Shown here: in pieces, positions 20,901 to 32,900 of the stretch
Numbering within the stretch: the first letter of the stretch is position 1
Layout: each line of letters starts with the position of its first letter
Assembly (NCBI GenBank): GCA_032622095.1
Contig: CP136069.1
Span: 156,725,043-156,789,042, forward strand
Reading direction: 5' to 3'
Source of the DNA: Siphonodentalium dalli
Lineage: Eukaryota; Mollusca; Scaphopoda; Gadilida; Siphonodentaliidae
Length of the DNA: 64,000 nt
Program-made: the position numbers and the translations under genes
Notes under the pieces: generated by a model
Seen by the model: only the letters and a program-made list of their open reading frames with translations
Told to the model about the DNA's origin: nothing
Database searches by the model: none

Positions 20901-23900
20901 GGACTTGTTGAGCTGGAGTAGGGGGGTGATCAGTAGTGTACAGTTGGCAATTTCAAGGTGGTTTTTTACCAAGCTACATACTTGAAGTCTCTCTAGCCAC
21001 ATATCCTGTTTAAATCTACTTCTTTTAAAGTGATTATGAAAAGTGCTCACTGTTTTGGTCTCCAGAGTCCCAGTCTTTGCAGTCTGGTGAGCGACCCCAC
21101 AGTCATTGACTGTCTTGTTTGAAGACAGAAGAGATGTTGGCATTTCTCCAGTCACTTGGTAGCATTCCAGTGTCGATGGAGAGCTGGAAGATGGCTGTTA
21201 ATCCAGGACTCAACTCCTCTGCACATTCTTTCAGGACACGGTTCGGTAGGTCGTCAGGGCCGGATGCCTTTCCGGGGTTGATCTCCTTTAGTAGTTTGGT
21301 CACCCCATCCCGATTGATTGTCAATGATTTGATGGTATTTGGGATGTGCTTGTTCGTTGTGGTCCTTGGTCCAGTCTTGTCCTTGGTAAACACAGATTGA
21401 AATTGGTTCACCAGAATTTCCGCTTTCTCCTGACTGTCGTTTACCAGTTTTCCCATGTGTTGATCATATTTGTAAGTTTGTGTTCTTCTGTTCATCGATC
21501 AAACAATCTTGCAGTTCTTTCGGCCCCTGTTCAATACTAAGATCACTATGTGACCAATGATAAATTTTATCCTTGTGTTAAAAGAAATGTATGCCTGAAC
21601 TTCTGAAGAAAAATAGTTTCGATTTAAAGCAGGCGGCAATTATTTACAGGAACATTTCACGCTCGCGCCGACTGAGACTGGTGTGCGTTTATGTATTAAA
21701 CATTACAACAATGACCCCATCAGCGGTGCTTTAATGCTTCACGAAAATATATATATTTGACAAGATTTTCTCTCTCTAACATCAAACTATAGTACATGTA
21801 GTGCCTTGTCTGAAAAACGGTGGCCATCATTGACATCATTTTGTTTGGTGTATTCTAGTGCTGGGACGGTTGGGGTTTTTTCCTAACCGGTTAACCACAG
21901 GCATTAACCTAATCATAACCGGTTAACCGCGACCAGCATTACCCTACATGTAAGTACGAGATTGAATACACTGGTCACTATATCGGCAAAACAAGTGTTT
22001 ATTACGCGTCCGGAAACGTTGATATACATGCGATCACAAACGATGTCTTGGTCGTACAATGCGTTCCCGTTACGGCGATCAAATAGTTGTAAATGTGTAT
22101 AAATTAATTCAGTTTTGAGCCCAAACAAACTAAAATATAATATATATTAGTGGTGCGCTAGTATATATATACATTGTAGTTCCTCCCTTGTGTATATCCC
22201 GGGCACGATTAGCCCAAACAAGGTACTGAAGGTACTCTTGAGTGCCTAATAAAAGTACAGGGTGGAATAATAGTACAGGTTTGAAAATGTCGCGTAACTG
22301 AATAATAGTACAGGGCGGAATAAACATACAGACTGGAAATATTAGTACCATACATCCCAACAAAACGCACCATCTGACTGGTTTACTGATGCCATGTGAC
22401 AGAAATAGGTTTGATGGATAGCCAGGTCTGTGAATCTACAGTGTGCTGATCACTGTCAACAATCAGAGTTCATTTATCTATGAATAACACAATTTAAGAT
22501 TGGTGAATTATTTCTTTTGGTTAATTTAATAAACGCACAGGACCAAATAACGATCGTACAGGTGGGAATTTTACCTCGATTTTAATAATCGTACATGTAT
22601 GTTTATTAGGCACTCGAGAGTCGGTATACTGTTGTTTAGTAATATTTACTAGTGTTTGGGTATAGGCAGGTATGTGTTAATCACAGTGGCTACACGGTGT
22701 TACTTCAATTATTTAATAAACAAATTCAAACAAAATTAAATCGTCGTGATTCATTACGCAAGCCCCAGCCAGTGTTAAGGAAATAAAGTTATCGAACACA
22801 TCACTAGATATACTCTGATTTCCCACTCCCAGTAGGCCTGTGTTTTTTCTGGATGTGCGACTTCATATTGGATGTTGATCCAGAATAAACGAATTTCGTT
22901 CGGCAGGCCTTGCATACCGCCCATTTCTTCTTTTTTTTCCCGTCATCTTCAATTAGAACTAAATGTCCCCAAACGTTCTATTTCCGTTTTTGTAGGTCTT
23001 CTGTCATCGCTTTGAGACGAACTAATGGTAATGACAAAGGGGGGGCAGTTTCAAGAAAACAGACATACTATTGATGACGTAGTAAAAGTCTAGACTTGAT
23101 TGCTTTGATGTGTGCACGTGCAGCCGGAACGTCATGTAATGCCGCCAAAGGAAATTGGCATTGAATGTGTTGCAAGTGATTCACAGACTGACACAGAGTG
23201 TAGTTGTTGGTTTCATGTCTAGAAAAGCCGCCGGTGATCAAACAGGCATGTGTTGTGGGGTATATGAATACACAATCAACTGTCCAAATCGCTTCTAAGC
23301 GGCTTCTTATTACTTATTCTCGTTACTTAAACTTCCGTAAATGATGATAGTACGATCGTTATCAATATTACGGTTATCCGGTTGTGGCCTCCTCCAACAC
23401 GCGTAACCGAACCGTAACCGGTTATCCAGACAACCGTCCCAGCACTAGTGTATTCACAGCCACATTATGCTTTGTTAAGTTGCATTAACTATCTATCATG
23501 GGTGAGACACAATGGCCAAGACAAAGACATCAGTACAATTCCTAAAGCAATTTGATCACCTTTAAATATTCTGAAAGATAATCATCACTTTTAAACAGAT
23601 TTATAATTTTACTGGGTATATTAATACTGTACATGTATCTATGTTTACAGAACTGGGAAGGATGGCATAGCCAAGGATTACTATCAAGTTAACTGCATCC
23701 TATTCTTACTGAAAAATGTCCATCTTGCTCATCCGCTCTATGTCAGGGAAGCTGCAGTAAGTATCATATACCTTAAACACTGTTTAGGTTTTGCATTTTG
23801 ACATTGTTTTTGTCTTGTGCAAAAGGTACTTATTTCAGGTGTTTATACATGTATCTCCACTATATTGTGCAGATTTGTGAGTGCGGCCTTCAGATATGCC

Positions 23901-26900
23901 TTTGGCATATATAGCGGTGTCCCCAAATTTTTCCTGGATATGGCCCTGATCAACAAAGGTATATTGTATGCATTGTATTCATTCATTTCTCAATGGAGAG
24001 GACATGCACCAGCGCTCAGCGTTAATCCGTTTAATGACCGTGAGTTTTTAGCTCACCTGAGACGAAGTCTCCGGTGGAGCTATAGTCATCACTCGTCCGT
24101 CCGTCTGTCAACTTTTTTTTTAAACATCTTCTCCTCTGAAACCATCATACCGAATTGGTTCATATTTGGTGTGGATGTTCCCTAGGTGACTCTCATTCAG
24201 ATTTGTTCAAATGAGGTCACTGGGTCAAATAGTTGCGAAACCAGGGCCATAACTCTATTCCTCCATAGTAATTCTTACAACAACTTCTTGTCCATAACCA
24301 TTGTGCCGATTTAGCTAATATTTTGTATGGAGGGTCCTTGGGTGACTGGTGTTCAGATTTGTTCAAATGAGGTCACCCGGTCAATTAGTTGAGAAACCAG
24401 GGCCATAACTCATAGTAATTCTTACAATGACTTCTTCTAAAAAAAATATTGGGCCGATTTAGCTTATATTTGGTACTGAGGGACCTTGGGTGACTGGGAA
24501 TCAGATTTGTTCAAATTGGGTCACTGGGTCAAATAGGGGCAGAGCCAGGGACATAACTCTAAAAACAAAAAATTACATTTTTGCATTTTGATCATATTTG
24601 GTGTGGATGTTCCCTAGATGACTGTCATTCAGATTTGTTCAAATGAGGTCACTGTGTCAAATAGTTGCGAAACCAGGGCCATAACTATATTCCTCCTTGG
24701 TCATTCTTATAACGACTTCTTGTCTAGAACCATTATGCCGATTTAGTTTATATTTGGTATGGGGGGTCATTGAATGACTTGGGTTTGTTCAAATGGGGTC
24801 ACTGGGTCAAATAGGGGTGGAGCCAGGGCCATAATTCCAAAAAAAAATAATAAAAAATTCAGGAACTCCTTGATCAATTTAACATATAAAAAAAATATCA
24901 GCCTCCCCCCACATGACCCAGAACCCCACCCTGCCCCCAACCAACAGCATTCCACCCTATCTCATCTCCTAACTCACAGGATCTCCCCCACCAGCAGATT
25001 AAGTCAATTGTATTAGCTACAGCCTGAGAGAGAGTTAATATAAATACACACACATCAATTGAGATGTTTATCAGGCTGACAGGTGTGAACTAATGCTTAG
25101 CTAGCACTCATGCCAATGTGTGTTATTAAAATAAAATAAAAACAAATTATTGTTCTCAAACCTGAATTTAGTGTGTCTGGCATTTGCAGAATGAGGTTCC
25201 CAGAGGGTGATTTAGTTATGCTACCCCGCACAGCAGTCTAGCATCACCAAATACACTAGCCAGGGTCCTCATTCTGCTTAGGCCTCATCTTCTGGGAAGT
25301 ATATAGGCACTTAAATTGACATTTTTACTTACTTTTTCCCTTCTGTATAGTTTCTATATCCCCTAATTTGTGAATATAAAATGCATAATTGAGGTGCCCA
25401 ATGGGTGCACATCACCAACTTTAACTGGAGAACTTCAATCTAATGCTATGTCTCCCATAGCAGTTGAGGCCTACACAGAATGAGGTCCCCAGAGGGTGAA
25501 TTTGGTGATGCTAGCCCGCATTGCAGGATTGTGTCATTAAATTCACCCTTTGGGGACCTCATTCTGCAAATGTCAGACAATATGTTCAGGCTTGGCTTTT
25601 CGATTATTATGTTCTTAGTCACCAGTATCCAGTTGAACTCATTATACCCTGATTTGCAAAGAAAACTTGGGGGGTATATTGGATTGAATTTGTCAGTCTC
25701 TATGTCAGACTGTTTTCCTATCCATCCATCTGTCATTATGTTTCTATCCGTCCATTAATTGTTTTCTTCTCAAGATACATATTAAAGACCAAATGGGTTT
25801 ATATATTTAGGTGTGGATGTAAATCCTTGTTTTGATCACAGCTGTAGGAGTAACACAATACATTGGTATTGCTGGGCAAAATGTTTGTGCCATCATTAAT
25901 TATCTCCATGTCAACAGGTCTCCCAGACATTCTGGTAGCTGATAGTGGCTTTATGAATGGAATTTTATCCCATGTTTATCTCAGATACAAATTACCTGTT
26001 TGACAGATAAAGTTTATTTTTACTATTAATATTAACCATTTCATGACCAGAGTAGCCTCCTGCGGATATTCGATTCGAGATTCGATTCGAAAGTCAAATT
26101 CGATTCAAATTCGAGTCGAAATTGCCAACTCGAAATTTCGAATATACTATGACGGAAAAGTAGGCTGTTTCAGGACAAGTACACATGTCGATCTTAGCTG
26201 TTTGTGGCATTTAATTCCAGAAAAATGTATATATGCACATTATAATTCTTATTGTACATAGCCAACAATTAGCCACGATAGGACGACTAAATGCGTCTGA
26301 ATTATATAGTTTTAAAATGGTAGCAAAAGCTAGAAGATAGCCAATGGACCGACGACGCGGTAAATTATAATAGCTATGACACTGGGCTACCGATAGCGTT
26401 ATCCATCATCTATTTGATTCCGCGTTATGTAATATGGGTGAGAATGTAAACAACACATGTTCCTGGTGTCGAAAAGTGCATTTTGGCACTGTTCTCTTTT
26501 GAAGTTGACTTTCAGTTTCGGAGTTTTCTTTTACAATGGACAAAATGTCGTCCATCATTCATGTTTATTTTAAACATGATAAAGCTGCAGGCACGTGTGA
26601 TGAATGCAACATGCATGGTATATAAATCGCAAGCATCTGGGACAATGACCCATCTATGGAATCATCTGTTCAAGAAGCATCAACCAATACATGAAGAGGC
26701 TACACTGCGACTGTTGTTGTGTCTTCAAGTTTATAACAACGGGTGTTTCCGAATGCCGATTTGCAATTTTGCATGTACATGCAAACTGTAGAAATTTCGT
26801 GTGATTTTAGTTTGATAATCCGTTTAGTGGTAATATATCAATCGTTGTGATGGCCGCATGGACGTTTTAATCTGCTTTGTTTTCTTGACAATTATAAATT

Positions 26901-29900
26901 GAAGTTAATAGTATATCATACGACGGTTTATCGCCACATAAGTTCTGATGGAACTTCATGCATGTAGTTCATAGAACGTTTCACAAATAATCTAATCGTT
27001 GACAAAACATACCTAATTGAGAATGCAACACACAGATATGATTCGATTTCGTGAATTCGATTCGATATTCGATTCGATCAAAATATCCAATTCGCAGGAC
27101 CCTAGACCAGAGTTGTGCTGGTGAGAGCAATGAAAACCCTGTGCTTGTGCATTCTCTTATATATGCTCCCATGGGAAGCCTCCCATATAAAAGAGAATGC
27201 ACTGGCTTTCACGGTCATGGTAATTTTGTTGAGCCAATATGCATTCAAATAAATCATGTATGTCATATTCTTGCAAGGATGTCGCCACTGTGTTGGGGGG
27301 GGGGGGGGGGGGGGTGATTTACAGATTTGTTCAATGAAATGTAATTTTTGAGCTCACATCTTCTCTAGACTGAATGGGTTCATATTTGGTGTGGATGTTC
27401 CCTAGGTGACTTACATTCAGATGGGGGTGATCAGTAGTGTTCCATTGGTAATTTAAAGGTAGATATTCACTGATCGACATGAAGCCTCTCTAGCCACATA
27501 TCCTGTTTAGATCCACTTCTTTTAAAGTGATTATGAAAAGTTCTGACTGTTATGGTCTCAAGAGTCCCAGTCTTATCAGTCTTTGCAGTCTGGTGAGCGA
27601 CCCCACAGTCTTTGACTGTCTTGTTTACAGAAGGCTCGGTGGATGTGGATTCGGCTTTAGTTAATCCCCATCAAACTTTTTCATGCACTGAGCAGCTTCC
27701 AGTCGGCCCATTGTGTTAGCTGGTCTCTCCATGCTAATAGGGGTCGGCTGGAAGTGGTTTTGGAACCCTATACTGACGCGGTTTGAATCATGGAACGACC
27801 AGAACCTACCGGCCCTGGGTTACTGATGCCACCAAAGACGGGAAGATCAAGGCGAAGAAAAAGACCCATCATGTCGCCGCAGGGACGCCGACAGGAGGGC
27901 CAGGTGGAAATAGGGTAAAGCTGAGAGATGCCCAGCTTCCCCCACTTGGCCCCTGAGCAGGACATCGCTGGACCTCGCTGGACATAGCAGATCCAGCCAC
28001 CACCGGCGGAAACGACAGGGTCACCCTGTCCGTCCCTGCCGCCGACTTCATTGTGATGATGGAGACACCACCATCTTTACAACTGTCTCCAGATACGAAT
28101 GCACCGGACAATTACAACCCGCAGACACTGCTACATCTGGTGTCCCCTGTCTGCATCAACTACCACCCCCTGCTCCCACCGAAAATGAGGAAAAAGCAGC
28201 AACCTTGAAATGGTAGTAATTGTTGTTGAACAAGATGAAAGAACTCATGAACAAGCAAAATTCAAGGAAGAACCAGATCAACAACTACAACAACAATAAT
28301 AGACAAAACCCACATCTTCTCCATCTTGTGGAGAAAAACCCCAAAAAGAAAATAACTTGAGGGGTGATGGAGTAGACCTCTTGGTCTATTCGACCATCCC
28401 AGGTTTAGCCCCCCCCCCCCCCCAAACTACTACTCTCTCTATATTGTATATTGATCTTTGACATGAATAATGCTTCTCGAAACAATGTCGTCTTTCCCCC
28501 AACGTGTGGTCCACTCTAACTGCATGTATGGAATCGATGCGACAAACCAGCTCCGTGAATGCTGTCTGAACCAGCCTGAACACCCACTATCCATCTTCAC
28601 ATGAATACAGCCTCAACACTCACTGTCGTCAACTGACTTTGTAGTGGGGCTACCCCCTTCAGCTTAGAATTCTAGTCCCGTTGCAATGTGTTCTCAAGAT
28701 GTCTGTTTGATTTTGCTACATTATTCTCAACAACTCAGTGTTAAAGATTATAAGGTCATGCTTCTGTAAAGCTACCTTTCTGATACGGTAAATATACTTT
28801 CATCGACTGTCCTGTTGCCCAAATAACATTTAAATTCTTCGGTTCCATGCAAATAGTTGGAAGTCTCTTGTTTATTCATGTATATACCAAACTACAAATG
28901 ATACATGCTTGATAATACATTTTGATCACCATAGGCTTTGTTCCACTACAACTAACGTTATATCCAAACGTTACTAATTTCAAATTAGACTTAATTTACT
29001 CTAAGCATTAGGCATACCATTTGGTACTGACAACTATGGTATTATTGCTGTCCATCTAAGGCATCGGAATTAGTTAGCATATATTGACAGCAAGTTCCAT
29101 GTGACTTTCCAACTAACGCGTCTTTGTCACAATATTGTCAAGTTAATTGTTTCACATTGCAGTGAGCCTATATAAAAAACTTAATAAAATAAGAAAGCGA
29201 ATGCAAACATATTCAACATGATTCACCACATAAAGGCAGAGCAGACATACAGAATCGACCATGTATACTGCATCTTAGTGGTTGCGGCAGGGTTCAACCT
29301 CAGAGGAGAAAATATTGGGTGGTGAATGCTAATCTTCGACAGTTCAAGAGGGTATTTAGCGAGAACCAGATTGGCATTTTGGAATACTTAGATTTTATTG
29401 CTGAAATAGTTCGCCATTGAGATCAGCACATTTGTATGTTAAACTATTGTCATATTTGTTGATGTTTATTATCTCCTTGTATATATTATTATTATATAAT
29501 TTCAAAGAGATTTATGAATTAGACACTGATTCTTTCCTAACATTAACAGTGAATCAGCGCCAAAGATATCAAAACCCAAATTCCCAAATCTGACAAATCA
29601 TTAAAACCCCAAAACAAACCAGGAATAGACTATAAGCGACAAACGATTGAACTAAGGGATTATTGACACCTCGTGCAAGTACCCCAGGAAACAGTAGCTG
29701 TCGGCAGATCAAGATGCTCCCGTCTATAGTTCTGATGTACTGTTTGCATTGTTTTATCATAGGAACCATCCTTTTTTATAAATAATTCATAAATATTGTA
29801 ATAGTATGTGGATGTACATATAATTGAAAAATTATATTCATACCTGCTATAAATTAACATAATAGTAATATATACTGTCACTATTACAGGCACACAGAGT

Positions 29901-32900
29901 ACCAGTGGTGCGACGTCCTGATAGAAGAGATCTTCTACTCTATCTCAATGGAGAAATACAATCGTCTGCCAGTATTGATAAAAGTGCTCCACTCGAAATA
30001 TCTGTTCAAAGACCTGTCCAAGGTATGGAAAATCATCTGCTGTGATTTAAATAGTGGGAACGTCCCACGATATGCCATTGTATGACAAAATATTTATTAA
30101 TAAGTTGGCTTCCAAATATATTTATCAATAAGTTGCCTTCCCAAATAGGTTGTTAACCCTTCCATGACATGCCAATGCATTCTCTTGTATATGCGAGTCT
30201 GCCATAGGGAGCCTCGCATACATGTATATAAGTGAATGTATTGGCCTAACAATATTTACCTTGACCTTGTAAGCCAGTGCATTCTCTTATATACAGTATG
30301 TGAGACTCGCATATATAAGAGAATGCACTGGAACAGAATCTTTAATGCTGCACCAACGCAGCTCCCATCATGAAATGGTTAAAGACATATTTTGTTCTTA
30401 TTTCACTACTCGGCCACTCATTTGAAGAATGTCATTAAACTGCATGTGTCAAAAAATACAACAACAATGGACGTATCATTTCGTAATATACGCCACCTGA
30501 ACTATGCAAAAATGTAAACAAACAGACCACCATTCATCCAGAACAAAATCGCTTTTTAAACAAACGAGAATGATTTTGCTAACGAGAGTCGCTATATTTG
30601 ATTTATATGATGCAATGATTTGATAAAATTAAAATTAAAATACTTGCTTTGAGTAAGTATATTCACTGTGCATCCCAGCAAAGTATTTCAGCTTTTACGG
30701 TGGAGTCAGTACAACATTTGTTATCATTAAGGATTTGTTCTCATCATCAAGAAACTGTTGTTTCCCAAAAACAGTAAATTTTTGTTGTAAATTCCTGTTA
30801 ACGCTTTCATGATTAGAGCTGTGCTGTTGCAGCATTAAAGATCCTGTGCCATTGCATTATCTTCAAGCCTGCAAACAACGGGTTGGACAGTCATTGACCT
30901 ACGCAAAACACCTAATTGTCCGGTACAAATCTATTTTTGTGTGACAGCTTGTTTTTAAAATTGTGCATGTTTTCAAACTAGTAACCCACAAAATTTAGCG
31001 AGTAGCAACTGCGCAAGCTCGACTGCTCGTTCTAATTCGACGACTTCCGTCCTGCTGTAGATATCCACCACCTGATGTGAGTCATGTGACGCCATTACAT
31101 ACTTTGATTATTACCTGTATTTGTTGCTTATAAAACTTGACATTAATATTTCACTGGTTGTTTCCTTACTTGCTTTGATCAGGCTGTACAAAACTGAACA
31201 AGTAAAAATAAGGTCACAGATAAACCATAACAGAGTGCAATACTACTAAAATCATGCTGGCGTTTTGAAAGTGTAAATGAAGCTCTGTTTACAATTATAA
31301 TCCATGACAGGTACTGACCTTGATATGACAGGCACCAATCACACTCCGGGGAATTTTAAGAAATTATTTGCAGACTTGATTCTCTTATATATACAGATCT
31401 CCCGTAGGGAGCCTCACATACATAAGAGAATGCACTGGCTTACAAGGTGAAGGTTAATATTGTTAGCCCAATGTATTCGCTTATATATGCGAGGATCCCT
31501 ATGGGAGACTCATATATAAGAGAATGCATTGGTACAGGGTTTTCCAAAAATATCAGAAAACTCCAGTCATTGAAAGGTTAAATAACATGAGACAATTTTT
31601 AACGTTATTAATGGGCTGGTGTAGCCGAACATGTTCAAATGAGTCTATTTAAAGTAATAGTTATTTATTTTTATTAAAGCAAAAAGAACATCAGAAGATA
31701 TTGGCGGTGACTCTGAAAAGAAGAAACCACGTTTTGAGGTACCATTTTTGTAACTATATTTATTTTTGATCAACATAAATAGATAGAATGGCACAAGTGT
31801 GTGAACTGTGTAACATTATTACATGAGTTTGTAGTATTGTGGTACATGAGAACTGAGGTTCGAGTTTTACCCAGCGGCACAATAAGCAAGTGCAATAACG
31901 TTAATATGTTCACACAACTCTTTTGTTCTATGTGTATTACATACTCTGAAGACTGTAGCTTGTATTGTACTGTAAAAATGTAAGTTGATATTGATTTATT
32001 TAATAGAACAAACATGTGATTTATGTAGACTATACCTCATAATTTAGTGAAGACATTTTCTGTCATCTATGTAGTTGTTTGTATTGTCCAAGGACAAGAC
32101 GTAAATTTGTATTGATGTCTTGACATCTTCTGCATGTCGTGGAATATGAAGTTATAGACTCAACCGTGTGGTCACGGAAAGAGATGGCTTTAAACAGCTG
32201 AGTGAACCGACCTCGTTTCATAGTTTCATGTCAAGCACATGTCAGGTGATGTCACCTACTGTGTCAAGGCTTTCACAAATACATTACGAGCACAGTGAAT
32301 GAATTAGTACAGTCGTGATCGGAACTATCTATATAAAAGCCAAGTGTTTGTCTGTGTGTGTCACACATTTGGCACATATAAAAATAGATCACCCTCATGT
32401 CTAGGTCAACATGACCGCTTTCGCAGATTGCTGCTTCAGACTAAATCAGTAGAAGGATATGCACTACGTTCATGACTGAACTATCTCATGTCCTATTGCG
32501 CCCAATTTTGACCATGTCCTGCGGCACATCTGAAAATACTACGTGCAGAATTTCAGACAAATCGGTTCAACACAACCTGAGATATAACGCATTTGCCAAA
32601 GGTTATCTAGGCGATATTTTCCCTGATATAATGCATTTGTCCAAAGGAGAATGTGCTTCCAGCGGTGCCCGTGAAACACAAAAGCCAAATTCCAGACAAA
32701 CTCTGCGCACCATTTGCCGGCTTTCTTTATATTGTTATGAGCGGTTCAGCAGTGACAATATTTTCCTGTAATCATGTTTGTCACCCATCATTTTTGACCT
32801 GAGATGACCAACCCTGATTATTAGCGGTCGGCTATCGGCAAAGCCGACCGTTTTGCCGAGGAAAAATTTATTATCCTCGGCTAAAAAATAGCCGAGGACA

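Larger units (their letters stand above)
16964..21120 (+). mobile_element. 4.16-kb dispersed repeat (AGCTCACCTGAG family) splitting a LINE
   Basis: Removing this interval joins CCCCTTTTT to GAAGACAG, restoring the LINE codons for V-F-K-K-G-D on the minus strand. It starts AGCTCACCTGAGACGAAG and CGTCCGTCTGTCC simple repeats. It then repeats blocks such as CAGATTTGTTCAAATGAGGT, CACTGGGTCAAATAG and CCAGGGCCATAACT at intervals of about 150-170 bp, and ends GACTGTCTTGTTT. Inside it are an hAT (17638-18869) and two MITE stretches (19378-20140). No ORF was recognised. A second copy starts at 24050, and a short copy with both ends lies at 27351-27626. Confidence 0.8.
21856..23447. mobile_element. hAT element with TAGTGCTGGGACGG ends and BED-finger remnant
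   Basis: Ends TAGTGCTGGGACGGTTGGGG and CCGTCCCAGCACTA, with a perfect 8-bp duplication GTGTATTC at 21848-21855 and 23448-23455. It is 1.59 kb long and carries a nested inverted-end MITE at 22235-22620. A BED zinc finger remnant lies on the minus strand at about 22836-22925. It sits about 200 bp before CDC73 exon 2. Confidence 0.9.
26032..27249. mobile_element. TTAA palindromic MITE (TATATATGCGAG family) split by hAT
   Basis: TTAACCATTTCATGACCAGAG (26032-26052) is the left end. It resumes at 27113 as TTGTGCTGGTGAGAGCAATG and then carries the palindrome TGCATTCTCTTATATATGC and its inverse. The right end is truncated near 27249. The hAT at 26053-27104 interrupts it. Confidence 0.75.

Noticed and set aside
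26483-26791. 102-codon ORF as an intact protein
   Set aside because: Only its middle matches a BED finger, and the first Cys pair lies in another frame, so it is a frameshifted hAT relic.
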